Shown here piece after piece: positions 1-8,553 of a stretch of DNA of 64,000 nucleotides; the first letter of the stretch is position 1, and every line of letters starts with the position of its first letter. The stretch lies in the NCBI RefSeq assembly GCF_003610455.1, contig NZ_RAQK01000001.1:1736001-1800000 (forward strand), read 5' to 3'. A program made the position numbers and the translations under genes. The DNA is from Sulfitobacter guttiformis. Lineage in GTDB: Bacteria; Pseudomonadota; Alphaproteobacteria; Rhodobacterales; Rhodobacteraceae. The notes under the pieces are model-generated. The model was not told the origin of the DNA. It saw only the letters and a program-made list of their open reading frames with translations, and searched no databases.

Positions 1-983
1 TTCACAAAACCGTTTGGGTCAACAGTCACACCAGTCATGTTACCGACGGGCGAGCCATCCTTTGTAATCGAAACTGGTGCGAAGGTGTCTGAAAACTGGC
101 TGATTGCAGAACCTTGCCCCAAATTCCCGATTTCAATAGGCCCACCTGCCACATCAACAATCAGATTGCCGCTTACCGGATCATATGCGCCACCCGAAAC
201 AGTTGTGACCGAGGCAAGTGACCCACCTGAAGTACGATCATCGCTGAAGGTCAGAACGTACTCACCGATCGTCACAGACGGATCAACCGAATCGGTAAGT
301 GTCATCGTCCATTCATTTGACGCGCCAGTTGCCGGCACGGATGGGGTGAACGTAATATTCACATTCTCGGAAGTGCCCAGATTTCCAAAGTACTCAACCG
401 CGAGCTGCTGGGCGTCACCGGGCGCGCCTGACACGGTCGATGTCGCGGGCAGGTTGACGCCAAGGGTGATCCGCGTCGTCGGCTCCCCAGAAAGCTGGTT
501 TACGTTAATGCGGACAGGTTCAAGCCCCTCGTCCGTATTGCGTGGAAATGTCGGGATTGTGCCGTTCGGATTTGCAGGCCAGCCCAAAAGTACTAGGCCT
601 GAATTAGTTGTCAAATACCCGTTTGAATCAGTTCTGAAAGAGCCTGTCGAGGTTAGCAAAAGTTCGGTGTCGCCATTGCCTACGTTCAGGTCCGACACTC
701 GCCCTACAGGCAAAAAGCCGCGGCCGCGCACGGCAAGGTCAGTCGCATTGGATGTGGCCACCAAGGAACCGTTTTGATCAATAAGCCGTGTCGTATCTGC
801 CCGCACGCCGCCGGCGGTATAATTGCCGCCATTGCCTGAAATAACCATAGATTCAAAATTTGTCTGAACCCGTCTATATCCCGGAGTCGAGGAATTTGCG
901 ATATTATCCGAAATGCTGGACAATCGTGAGGCATTGGATTGAAGCCCCGCAACCCCTGCGTTTAGCGAAGATGATATTGTCAT
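1..983 (-). CDS. flgE: Flagellar hook protein FlgE, C-terminus cut by window edge
   Basis: Structural subunit of the flagellar hook, secreted through the flagellar export apparatus and polymerised outside the cell. The reading frame opens at the ATG at 981-983 and stays open to base 1, giving about 327 residues without a stop. The N-terminus shows the rod/hook signature: an SSLNAGVAGL-type start, then SDNIANSSTPGYRRVQ around residues 24-39. A Ser/Thr/Gly-rich middle follows, and the visible end has VTVDPNGFV, typical of the FlgE C-terminal half. Thirty or so residues of N-terminus plus this C-terminal motif favour FlgE over FlgF or FlgG; the last part lies outside the window. motB lies directly upstream on the same strand. 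High confidence for the axial-protein family, slightly less for FlgE itself. Confidence 0.88.
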   Translation of the reverse strand, partial: MTISSSLNAGVAGLQSNASRLSSISDNIANSSTPGYRRVQTNFESMVISGNGGNYTAGGVRADTTRLIDQNGSLVATSNATDLAVRGRGFLPVGRVSDLNVGNGDTELLLTSTGSFRTDSNGYLTTNSGLVLLGWPANPNGTIPTFPRNTDEGLEPVRINVNQLSGEPTTRITLGVNLPATSTVSGAPGDAQQLAVEYFGNLGTSENVNITFTPSVPATGASNEWTMTLTDSVDPSVTIGEYVLTFSDDRTSGGSLASVTTVSGGAYDPVSGNLIVDVAGGPIEIGNLGQGSAISQFSDTFAPVSITKDGSPVGNMTGVTVDPNGFV

Positions 984-1030
984 AGACACGCCTTTCTGCT
1001 CTGCCAATCTGTTCTGGTACAAGGCATATC

Positions 1031-1055
1031 CCGACATCCTTTAATGTCGGACTAA
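1031..1055 (-). promoter_or_regulatory. Hairpin and CtrA-like motif in the motB-flgE gap
   Basis: In the 100-base gap between motB and flgE there is a perfect 7-bp inverted repeat (CCGACAT at 1031-1037, ATGTCGG at 1044-1050) with a 6-base loop. No T-run follows on the minus strand, so it is not a clear intrinsic terminator. Overlapping it is TTAA-N7-CTAA (1041-1055), one mismatch from the TTAA-N7-TTAA core bound by CtrA in alphaproteobacteria. Regulation by CtrA is inference from that resemblance only. Confidence 0.3.
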
Positions 1056-1083
1056 CAGATAAAATTCAGTCTACTTGATTGGA

Positions 1084-1914
1084 TCAGGATACATCCCTCA
1101 ACAGGATGATTTCGATTCTGTCATTCCGGATGTCCATCGGGTTGTGTACAGCATTCTCGCGGTCGGCGTGTCCTGTAACCCGCTTTATGCGCGCAGCCAT
1201 GATGGCATTTCGCTCCATCAAAAGCCGAACTTGGGTCGCGCGCTGCTGTGATAGGTCCCAAACAGTATTGTCCTTCAGAACAATGGGCTGTGTGCGGACG
1301 TGCCCCCCGATTGCGATATCGTTTTGCACTGTTTTGCTAATCTCGGAAATCAATACGACAATGTCGCGCATCAGCTGTGTTGGCGTCGCACTGCCATCCT
1401 CGAAAATCTGGAGCTCCGCCCATGAGAAGATCTCGATCACCATCCCTTCGTCCGTGATGCGTGTCACAATATGTTCAAGGGCGTTCTCCATGACCAATGA
1501 TTCTCCTCCGAACCCCTGAAGCAGCTCGTTCAGGCTCTCGAAGGCGGTGTTCTGGCTGTCGGTATCCTCTGCAATCGCGCCGCGTGCCTTGTCTTCGGCA
1601 GCAACACGAACGACCGATGCACCAGTACCGTTTTTGGTGAGGGTCTCTTCGGAAAAGATACTGTCGCCGCCAAAGGCGCCGTTGCCTCCACCCGATGCCT
1701 GTAAAATTGGAATTGTCGGCGCAAAATAGTCCGCCAACCCTTGCTTTTGTTTTTCCGTGGTCGCGTTCAATAGCCACATCAACATAAAAAAAGCCATCAT
1801 CGCAGTGACGAAGTCCGCATAGGCGACCTTCCAGGCACCACCATGATGGCCGCCGCCTTTGATGACCTTTTTACGTTTAATAATGACTGGCGCTACATTT
1901 GCTTGTGCAGTCAT
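1084..1914 (-). CDS. motB: Flagellar motor stator protein MotB
   Basis: Stator subunit that, with MotA, conducts ions and anchors the motor to peptidoglycan. The 276-residue protein has a short basic cytoplasmic N-terminus, one membrane span at about residues 32-53 carrying the conserved aspartate (YADFVTAMMAFF, Asp34), a plug and linker rich in Gly/Ser, and a C-terminal OmpA-like peptidoglycan-binding domain ending with the GHADREN and NDRIEIILL signatures. The ATG at 1912-1914 is preferred because GAGGTGG sits just upstream of it; an in-frame GTG at 1923 is an alternative. flgE follows on the same strand after a 100-base gap. No motA is adjacent inside the window. Confidence 0.93.
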   Translation of the reverse strand: MTAQANVAPVIIKRKKVIKGGGHHGGAWKVAYADFVTAMMAFFMLMWLLNATTEKQKQGLADYFAPTIPILQASGGGNGAFGGDSIFSEETLTKNGTGASVVRVAAEDKARGAIAEDTDSQNTAFESLNELLQGFGGESLVMENALEHIVTRITDEGMVIEIFSWAELQIFEDGSATPTQLMRDIVVLISEISKTVQNDIAIGGHVRTQPIVLKDNTVWDLSQQRATQVRLLMERNAIMAARIKRVTGHADRENAVHNPMDIRNDRIEIILLRDVS

Positions 1915-1936
1915 ATCTACCACCTCATTTTCACCC

Positions 1937-1975
1937 GTTCCAGCAATAGCGGAACAGCCGTTAGGAAAAGCCTAA
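1937..1975. promoter_or_regulatory. Inverted repeats between divergent motB and MFS gene
   Basis: The 127-base space between motB and the divergent transporter gene holds two small inverted repeats: GTTCC (1937-1941) with GGAAC (1951-1955), and TTAGG (1961-1965) with CCTAA (1971-1975). The second reads TTAG-N7-CTAA, a relaxed match to the CtrA site pattern, and resembles the motif upstream of flgE. Function is inferred only from position and shape. Confidence 0.25.
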
Positions 1976-2041
1976 TGCATCATTTGTGGTTAGCAGCAGG
2001 TAAACATTGCAAACGCGGAGCGTTTTCTGCCAGATCAACAT

Positions 2042-3259
2042 ATGGACGATGTGATCACTGACAGCCGCTATTCATGGAGCCGCCTTGTGCTGACCCTTTT
2101 GGTGGGGACAGTAATCAACGCAGGGATGTGGGCCATTGTTGTGATCATGCCTGCGGTCGAGGTTGAATATGGTGGCAGCCGTGCATTGGCCTCGCTCCCC
2201 TATACACTGACGATGATCGGGTTCGCGACGGGCAACTATGCACTGGGACGTGCGGTAGACCGCTTTGGAATCACGCTGTCGTTATGTGTTGCAGCTGTGT
2301 TGACGGGACTGGGATATGTACTTGCGACACTGTCAGGTTCGCTCCTGATGCTTTCTTTTGCGCAGCTGTTGGTTGGCTTTGCCTCGGCTGTGGGGTTCGG
2401 ACCATTGATTGCCGACATCTCGCACTGGTTTGTGCGCAAACGTGGCATTGCGGTTGCGATCGCAGCGTCGGGAAACTACCTCTCGGGTGCCATCTGGCCG
2501 ATGCTACTCGCTACTGTTTTGGAAGACAGCGGTTGGCGGGCGGTCTATCTGGTGATGGCGGCTGTGACGCTAGCAACTGTGATTCCGCTTTCCTTTGCGC
2601 TACGCCGCCGTTTGCCGGAGGAGGCGCAGACGGCCGCGCACTCAGCATCAATGCTAAACGCGAAATCTGCGGGACTGTCGCCGCGTGCACTGCAGTACAT
2701 GTTGGGGTTTGCCGGCATCGGATGTTGTGTCGCGATGTCGATGCCTCAGGTGCATATCGTGGCGCTTTGTGTCGGTCTTGGCTATGGCCCGGCTGTTGGC
2801 GCGCAAATGCTGTCATTGATGCTTCTGGGTGGCGTCGTGTCGCGTATTATATCAGGGCTGTTGGCCGATCGCCTCGGCGGTGTACGGACGCTGCTCATCG
2901 GATCATGTCTGCAAATGCTTGCGCTATTTTTGTATTTGCCTGCGGGAGGTATGGTTTCGCTGTATATGGTGAGTATGGTTTTTGGCCTGAGCCAAGGCGG
3001 GATTGTACCCAGCTATGCGCTTATTGTGCGCGAATACATGCCTGCCAAAGAGGCGGGTGCGCGCGTGGGATTTGTCATGATGGCGACGATTTTGGGGATG
3101 GCACTGGGAGGCTGGCTGTCGGGGCTTATCTATGATTTGAGCGGATCTTACACTCTGGCCTTCGTCAACGGGATCGTCTGGAACGGAATGAACATCGCCA
3201 TTGTCCTGTGGCTCATGTCGCGCAGCCGTCCCCGTGTGCGTGCGGTGGCTCCTGCCTGA
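2042..3259 (+). CDS. MFS transporter, substrate unknown
   Basis: Twelve-helix major facilitator superfamily permease of 405 residues, the usual family length. Hydrophobic segments alternate throughout, with the MFS motif-A-like loop GRAVDRFG after helix 2 (around residue 63) and its repeat in the second half, GLLADRLGG (about residue 275). A basic central loop (ALRRRLPEE, about residue 190) separates the two six-helix bundles. The arrangement is closest to the monocarboxylate / oxalate-formate antiporter-like branch, but the sequence does not fix the substrate. The stop codon ends one base before the convergent trhO stop. The ATG at 2042 has only a weak ribosome-binding site. Confidence 0.85.
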   Translation: MDDVITDSRYSWSRLVLTLLVGTVINAGMWAIVVIMPAVEVEYGGSRALASLPYTLTMIGFATGNYALGRAVDRFGITLSLCVAAVLTGLGYVLATLSGSLLMLSFAQLLVGFASAVGFGPLIADISHWFVRKRGIAVAIAASGNYLSGAIWPMLLATVLEDSGWRAVYLVMAAVTLATVIPLSFALRRRLPEEAQTAAHSASMLNAKSAGLSPRALQYMLGFAGIGCCVAMSMPQVHIVALCVGLGYGPAVGAQMLSLMLLGGVVSRIISGLLADRLGGVRTLLIGSCLQMLALFLYLPAGGMVSLYMVSMVFGLSQGGIVPSYALIVREYMPAKEAGARVGFVMMATILGMALGGWLSGLIYDLSGSYTLAFVNGIVWNGMNIAIVLWLMSRSRPRVRAVAPA

Positions 3260-3260
3260 A

Positions 3261-4151
3261 TTACCACTTTCGCCGTTTCGCGAGGGTGATCTGTTTCTGC
3301 CTTTCCCGGAACCGGTTTTTGTCATCCTCGGTCGTCTGGCCCACGCAGTAGTGACAGCTCACTCCAGCTTCATAGCCACTGCGCTCTCTATCGCTCGGGA
3401 GGATGGGGCGGCGGCAACCATGGCACAGCAGATGCGGACCCGGCTTTAATCCGTGCTCCACACTTACTCTGTTATCAAAAACGAAGCATGATCCCTGCCA
3501 TGTCGTTTCCGCAGCTGGCACCTCTTCGAGATATTTCAAAATACCCCCCTTGAGGTGGAACACATCCTCAACGCCCTGACCCAGTAGATAGTTGGTCGAC
3601 TTTTCACACCGGATGCCGCCCGTACAAAACATCGCTATCTTTTTGTTGTGAAAGCGATCCTTGTTGGCCTCCCACCACGCGGGAAACTCGCCGAAGCTGG
3701 CGGTTTTAGGGTCAATCGCTCCTTCAAACGTGCCAATCGCAACTTCGTAATCATTCCGCGTGTCAATCACGGCGACATCATCACGCCCGATCAGGTCGTT
3801 CCAATCCTGCGCATCAACGTAGTGTCCGACACTCGCGAGCGGATCGACCTCTGGCTGGCCCATTGTCACGATCTCCCGCTTGATCTTTACCTTCATTTTA
3901 CCAAACGGAGCCACATCCGCGTGGGAAATTTTGAATTCAAGCGCAGCACAACCGGGAAGTGCGCGCAGGTGGCCGATAACAGCCTCAATTGCTGCCGGTG
4001 TTTCGGCTGCAATAGTCCCGTTCACACCTTCGCGCGCTAACAAAAGTGTGCCGCTCACCCCCTGCGCAAGGCACAGCTTCAGCAACGGCGGCTTGAGCGC
4101 GGCTGGATTCGCAAAGCGGGCAAAGTGGTATAGGGCGGCAATTGTATGCAT
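3261..4151 (-). CDS. trhO: tRNA uridine(34) hydroxylase TrhO (rhodanese domain)
   Basis: Oxygen-dependent tRNA modification enzyme of the YceA/TrhO family that hydroxylates wobble uridine 34 to 5-hydroxyuridine. The 296-residue protein has the N-terminal ferredoxin-like TrhO domain (about 1-95), a rhodanese domain (about 110-215) with the catalytic loop CTGGIRCEK (Cys176 to Lys184), and a C-terminal tail with CHGC and CHYC pairs that look like a small zinc-binding element. The frame stays open further upstream, but that extension would run into pncA on the other strand and does not resemble the family; the ATG at 4149-4151 gives the normal N-terminus (MHTIAALYHFARF). It is convergent with the MFS gene and divergent from pncA. 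Confidence 0.93.
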   Translation of the reverse strand: MHTIAALYHFARFANPAALKPPLLKLCLAQGVSGTLLLAREGVNGTIAAETPAAIEAVIGHLRALPGCAALEFKISHADVAPFGKMKVKIKREIVTMGQPEVDPLASVGHYVDAQDWNDLIGRDDVAVIDTRNDYEVAIGTFEGAIDPKTASFGEFPAWWEANKDRFHNKKIAMFCTGGIRCEKSTNYLLGQGVEDVFHLKGGILKYLEEVPAAETTWQGSCFVFDNRVSVEHGLKPGPHLLCHGCRRPILPSDRERSGYEAGVSCHYCVGQTTEDDKNRFRERQKQITLAKRRKW

Positions 4152-4257
4152 GGGTTGCCAAATAGGCTGCGCAGGGGTTGTTGCGCAAGAGGGGAGCAGG
4201 CTAAAACAACCCAAATAGATGCCACAGCAATGAAACAACACACAGAATGAGATACCT

Positions 4258-4851
4258 ATGCATGCGCTTCTTGTGATTGATGTCCAGAATGATTTTTGCC
4301 CCGACGGAGCACTTGCCGTGGCGGGGGGGAGCGAGATTGTCGCCGGCATTAATGCCCTGATGGGCAAGTTTGATGCCGTCGTGCTAACTCAGGACTGGCA
4401 TCCGGCGGGTCATTCTTCGTTTGCATCCTCGCATGCGGACGCAGCGCCCTATGATCTGATAGAGATGCCTTATGGCACGCAGGTCCTGTGGCCCGAGCAT
4501 TGCATTCAGGGAACAAGCGGTGCTGCATTTCATCCCGTGTTAGAGACGGATCGCGCCGATCTGATCGTCCGCAAAGGCTTTAATCCGGCGATCGACAGCT
4601 ATTCTGCATTTTTCGAGAATGATCATAAGACGCCTACGGGACTGGAAGGGTATTTGCGCACGCGGGGCATTACGCAGGTCACACTTGTGGGCCTCGCACT
4701 GGATTTTTGTGTGAACTACTCGGCGGTTGATGCCGCACAACTTGGGTTCGAGGTGACTGTAGACACGGGACTATGTCGTGCAATCGACCTTGATGGCTCA
4801 GGCGCGGCGGCACAAAAAGCGATGACAGCCGCTGGTGTTACCCTGAGCTAA
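4258..4851 (+). CDS. pncA: Nicotinamidase PncA
   Basis: Hydrolyses nicotinamide to nicotinate and ammonia, the first step of NAD salvage by the Preiss-Handler route; pncB, 0.7 kb downstream, takes the next step. The 197-residue isochorismatase-fold protein has the catalytic triad Asp8 (LLVIDVQNDF), Lys106 (VRKGFNP) and Cys151 (LDFCVNYSA), and the metal site Asp46 and His48 (QDWHPAGHSS) with His81 (WPEHC). Start and length match the family. Its stop codon shares bases with the end of the marC remnant on the opposite strand. Confidence 0.96.
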   Translation: MHALLVIDVQNDFCPDGALAVAGGSEIVAGINALMGKFDAVVLTQDWHPAGHSSFASSHADAAPYDLIEMPYGTQVLWPEHCIQGTSGAAFHPVLETDRADLIVRKGFNPAIDSYSAFFENDHKTPTGLEGYLRTRGITQVTLVGLALDFCVNYSAVDAAQLGFEVTVDTGLCRAIDLDGSGAAAQKAMTAAGVTLS

Positions 4852-5405
4852 AGGGGGGAGTCAGGAATGGGCGCCAGTTGCAAAATTCCGAGGGCATCCA
4901 ATCCGCCCTGCCAGCAACAGCAGCACAAGCGCAATAAATAAAACCACGACCAGCAGGCCTGCCGTGACGATCTGATCACTCACGGGGTTGGTGTGATTGT
5001 CTGTCAGAATAACAATCGCCAGCATCGCACCGGGTGATGTAATCGAAGGCATAGCGAGTGGGAATACCGCACCGGCAAGGTGATCCCGCTCTGCGGCTTC
5101 GATCTCTTGTTGAGGCTTTGTGTCGCCAAGAATCATGCTGAGAGCAAAGAGGAACAGGATAATTCCGCCTGCAACCTGAAAGGACCCCAGTCTGAGGCCC
5201 AGCGACTCAAGCAGAAATTAACCCGCCACCAAAAAGGCCATCAACACGAGTCCGGCTACCAGAACAACGCGTACGGCAAACTGGCGGTGCAGCTTTTCGG
5301 GACATTTGCAGTGGCATAAATAAAAACCGGCAAGCTGCCGATGGGATCAATGACTACAAATAATGTAATCAGTTCACGAAAAAGATGTGGTCAGTCGAAC
5401 ATCAT
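4848..5405 (-). pseudogene. marC-family membrane protein gene, multiply disrupted
   Basis: Read on the minus strand, this stretch encodes pieces of a MarC-family integral membrane protein in more than one frame. From the ATG at 5400-5402 the frame meets TGA at 5391-5393. It then continues as LFVVIDPIGSLPVFIYATAN, loses one base near 5296-5298 (a Glu codon reduced to AA), and resumes as LHRQFAVRVVLVAGLVL. It meets TAA at 5218-5220 where an FLLESLGL-type helix is expected, then runs intact through FALSMILGDTKPQQEIEAAE and PLAMPSITSPGAMLAIVI. Near 4900-4906 the frame changes again to a typical C-terminal tail (GLDALGILQLAPIP) ending at TAG 4848-4850, with a helix missing, so a small out-of-frame deletion is likely. 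Translating only the intact 91-codon piece would be misleading. High confidence that the gene is dead; moderate on the family. Confidence 0.82.
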
Positions 5406-5525
5406 GAATTGCCTATATTTTATTGCAGATGTCGCTACCACACCTTGGGATCGGGGTCATTGCCTATTCTCTTGCTCCCGTTGGGGTGTTGGGCCACAAA
5501 CACGGGACAAAAGGGAGTTTGCATC

Positions 5526-6818
5526 ATGGTCGATATCGCCACCCGCGTCTGGAACCACAAATGGAGGATCGACCCCATTGTGCGCTCGTTGATCGATACA
5601 GATTTTTACAAGCTGTTGATGTGCCAGTCGATCTTCCGCAATAAGCCGGATACACAGGTGACGTTCAGTTTGATTAACCGCTCGCAGAATGTCCCGCTGG
5701 CCAAACTGATAGACGAAGGAGAGTTGCGTGAGCAACTCGATCACATCCGTACGCTTAGCCTGAGCCGAGGTGAGTCCACATGGCTGCGGGGCAACACATT
5801 CTACGGCAAGCGCCAGATGTTCCGATCTGATTTTATGGAGTGGTTCGAGAACCTGCGCCTGCCGCCTTACCACCTTGAGCGCAAAGGCGACCAGTACGAG
5901 CTGACGTTTGAGGGCAAATGGCACGAGGTTATGCTTTGGGAAATTCCTGCCCTTGCAGTGCTGATGGAGCTGCGCGGCCGCAGTGTTTTGGGCAAGATGG
6001 AGCAGTTTGAGCTACAGATCCTCTATGCGCGCGCGATGACACGGGTTTGGGAAAAGGTCGAGGCATTGCGCGATATACCTGATCTATCGATTGCCGATTT
6101 CGGTACCCGCCGACGCCACAGTTTCCTCTGGCAGGATTGGTGCGTGCAGGCCATGAACGAGGGCCTTGGTCCTAAATTTACGGGCACGAGTAACTGCAAG
6201 ATCGCCATGAAGCGGGAGTTGGAAGCGATCGGCACCAACGCTCATGAGCTGCCGATGGTCTATGCCGCCCTGACCAAAACCGATGAAGATTTGTTTCAGG
6301 CGCCCTATAAGGTGCTGGAGGATTGGCACGAAGAACACGAAGGTAATCTGCGCATCATCCTCCCGGACACCTACGGCTCCCAAGGCTTTCTTGATAATGC
6401 GCCCGACTGGCTTGCCGGTTGGACGGGTATCCGCATCGATAGCGGTGACCCCGCCACCGCCGCGCAGCAGGCGATTGACTGGTGGAAATCCCGCGGTGAG
6501 GATCCGCGCGACAAAAGGGTGATTTTCAGTGATGGCCTCGACGTAGCCAAGATAAAGGAACTGCACGCGCAGTTTGCCGGCAAAACAGCAATATCCTTTG
6601 GTTGGGGCACGCTTTTAACCAATGATTTCCGCGAGCTGGTTCCCGGTGATGCGCTGGCCCCATTCAGCCTTGTGTGCAAGGCGGTAAGTGCCAATGGCGT
6701 GCCGACTGTTAAGCTGTCCGATAATCCGAACAAAGCGATGGGCCCGAAAGACGAAATCGAGCGCTACAAGCGCGTGTTCAGCATGGGAGAGCAAAAGTCC
6801 CAGGAGGTGATTGTATGA
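5526..6818 (+). CDS. pncB: Nicotinate phosphoribosyltransferase PncB
   Basis: Converts nicotinate and PRPP to nicotinate mononucleotide, completing the salvage branch begun by PncA. The 430-residue protein begins MVDIATRVWNH at the ATG 5526-5528, preceded by AAAGGGAG; in-frame codons upstream do not look coding. Family signatures include SLIDTDFYKLLMCQ near residue 20, the active-site segment FGTRRRHSF near residue 195, and the phosphate-binding RIDSGDPA near residue 305. Length is slightly above the E. coli enzyme. The stop codon overlaps the start of the aminotransferase gene by four bases, implying translational coupling. Confidence 0.94.
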   Translation: MVDIATRVWNHKWRIDPIVRSLIDTDFYKLLMCQSIFRNKPDTQVTFSLINRSQNVPLAKLIDEGELREQLDHIRTLSLSRGESTWLRGNTFYGKRQMFRSDFMEWFENLRLPPYHLERKGDQYELTFEGKWHEVMLWEIPALAVLMELRGRSVLGKMEQFELQILYARAMTRVWEKVEALRDIPDLSIADFGTRRRHSFLWQDWCVQAMNEGLGPKFTGTSNCKIAMKRELEAIGTNAHELPMVYAALTKTDEDLFQAPYKVLEDWHEEHEGNLRIILPDTYGSQGFLDNAPDWLAGWTGIRIDSGDPATAAQQAIDWWKSRGEDPRDKRVIFSDGLDVAKIKELHAQFAGKTAISFGWGTLLTNDFRELVPGDALAPFSLVCKAVSANGVPTVKLSDNPNKAMGPKDEIERYKRVFSMGEQKSQEVIV

Positions 6819-7723
6819 CCACAACCCACGAAGCCGATGAAGATGCGCGCAATCAGGATATCCTGATTTATGTCAACGGCGCGCTTAAGCCACGTGCCGA
6901 GGCAACCGTATCGGTTTATGACAGTGGCTTCTTGCTCGGGGACGGTATGTGGGAGGGAATGCGGCTTTATAACGGGGTCTGGGCGTTTTTTGACGAGCAT
7001 ATGGACCGTTTTTTTAATTCCTGCAAAGCCGTCTCGCTTGATGTTGGTATGGACGAGGCTGGTATTGCAGAGGCCTTACGCATGACCGCAGAGGCCAACA
7101 ATATGACCACTGACGTGCATTGTCGGCTGATGTTAACACGAGGTGTAAAGGTAAAACCGTTCCAGCATCCGTCGCTGTCGCGGAGCGGGCCCACTCTTGT
7201 GATTATCATGGAGCATTCAAAGCCGGTGGAAAAGCTGGGAACGCAGGGCATCCGCCTTGCTACTGTGCCTCAGGTGCGAGGATTACCTATGTCGCAGGAT
7301 GCCAAGTATAACAGCCATTCCAAGTTGAACTGCGTCATTGCTTGCCTTCAGGCAGAGCAAGCGGGTGCCGATGAGGCGCTGATGCTGGACCCGCATGGAT
7401 TTGTGAACACCACAAACGCGTGTAACTTCTTCATTGTGCGGCGCGGCGAGGTTTGGACCTCGACCGGCGATTACTGCATGAACGGTGTGACGCGACAAAA
7501 GGTGATCGATCTATGCCGCGCAGACGGGATCCCCGTATTCGAGAAAAACTACTCCCTCTACGAGGCAATCGGCGCGGATGAGGCATTTCTCACAGGAACT
7601 TTTGGAGCGCAGACAATGGTTTCGCAGATCGACGGCAAACCGATCGGCAATGGCACGCATCATGTGACGGAGAGGATACGCCAGTTGTACAAGCAGGCCA
7701 TTGCCGAGAATATCGCCCGCTAG
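6815..7723 (+). CDS. Class IV PLP aminotransferase (BCAT / D-amino-acid family)
   Basis: Fold-type IV pyridoxal-phosphate enzyme of 302 residues, related to branched-chain and D-amino-acid aminotransferases. Evidence: the N-terminal VSVYDSGFLLGDGMWEGMR (about 33-50), the PLP lysine in SHSKLNCVIA (Lys170), and the C-terminal TGTFGAQTMV. In most class IV enzymes a Glu lies in a G-[FY]-V-x-E context and contacts the pyridine nitrogen; here the corresponding segment is GFVNTTNACNFF, with Thr199 at that place. This may be a subfamily trait or mean altered chemistry. The gene starts within the last codons of pncB (ATGA overlap). Its stop shares the CTAG palindrome with the convergent sitD stop. Substrate is not determinable from sequence. 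Confidence 0.85.
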   Translation: MTTTHEADEDARNQDILIYVNGALKPRAEATVSVYDSGFLLGDGMWEGMRLYNGVWAFFDEHMDRFFNSCKAVSLDVGMDEAGIAEALRMTAEANNMTTDVHCRLMLTRGVKVKPFQHPSLSRSGPTLVIIMEHSKPVEKLGTQGIRLATVPQVRGLPMSQDAKYNSHSKLNCVIACLQAEQAGADEALMLDPHGFVNTTNACNFFIVRRGEVWTSTGDYCMNGVTRQKVIDLCRADGIPVFEKNYSLYEAIGADEAFLTGTFGAQTMVSQIDGKPIGNGTHHVTERIRQLYKQAIAENIAR

Positions 7724-8553
7724 GCTCTGGCGGATGCGCGGCGCGTTTTTATACTCGTCCGAACAAACGATGCGATGAATATTGCGGTCAGAATCAGGAT
7801 GATCGTAGGCGCGGGCGCACTATCGAGGAAAAAGCTCGCATAGACACCCAGCACGCTCGAGATCATGGTAACGCCGACTGCAATCGGCAGCATGCGCGAG
7901 AATTGCTGAGTCAGTAAAAACGCGATCGCGCCGGGCGCAATAAGCAGACCGATCGACAGGATAATACCCACCGCTGACAATGTCGCCACGATAGTCAGCG
8001 ATATCAATGCCAGAAGGCCATAGTGCAACCAGCCCACACGGAGCCCTACCGCCTGTGCCTGCACCGGATCGAAGGCGTGAAGCATCAGATCGCGCTGCTT
8101 TGCCAGTATTACGATCGCAACAAAGAGGGATATCAAACCCGCAGTCCATAAATCAGCATTGCCCACGCCCAACATATTTCCAAACAGGATATGATCGAGG
8201 TGAATGTCGGTGGAAATCTTTGTGTACATGACGATACCAAATCCGAACATGCCTGAGAACACGATGCCCATAACAGTATCTTGTTTGATCCGGCTGTTAT
8301 CGGACAGGAACCCCGTAGCAAGCGCACAGAACATACCTGCACAAAACGCACCGATGATGAGGGGAATGCCTAGTACATAGGCGGCCACAACACCCGGAAG
8401 GACGGCATGGCTTATGGCATCGCCCATAAGAGACCAGCCCTTAAGCACCAGATAACACGATAACAGACTGGTCGGCACCGCAATCATCATCATGATCAGA
8501 AACGCACTCTGCATAAACGGAAATTGGAATGGCTGGAGCAAAGTCTCGATCAT
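7720..8553 (-). CDS. sitD: Manganese/iron ABC transporter permease SitD
   Basis: Inner-membrane permease of an ABC-3 family metal importer, 277 residues with about eight hydrophobic segments. Family features: CYLVLKGWSLMGDAISHAVLPG near residue 32, with the DAISHAVLPG coupling segment, and APGAIAFLLT near residue 210. The ATG at 8551-8553 overlaps the sitC stop by four bases; the frame is open further upstream but only as an antisense-like extension inside sitC. It is the last gene of sitABCD; a second permease in the operon is typical of the Sit/Mnt type. Metal assignment rests on the mur neighbour. Confidence 0.92.
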   Translation of the reverse strand: MIETLLQPFQFPFMQSAFLIMMMIAVPTSLLSCYLVLKGWSLMGDAISHAVLPGVVAAYVLGIPLIIGAFCAGMFCALATGFLSDNSRIKQDTVMGIVFSGMFGFGIVMYTKISTDIHLDHILFGNMLGVGNADLWTAGLISLFVAIVILAKQRDLMLHAFDPVQAQAVGLRVGWLHYGLLALISLTIVATLSAVGIILSIGLLIAPGAIAFLLTQQFSRMLPIAVGVTMISSVLGVYASFFLDSAPAPTIILILTAIFIASFVRTSIKTRRASARA

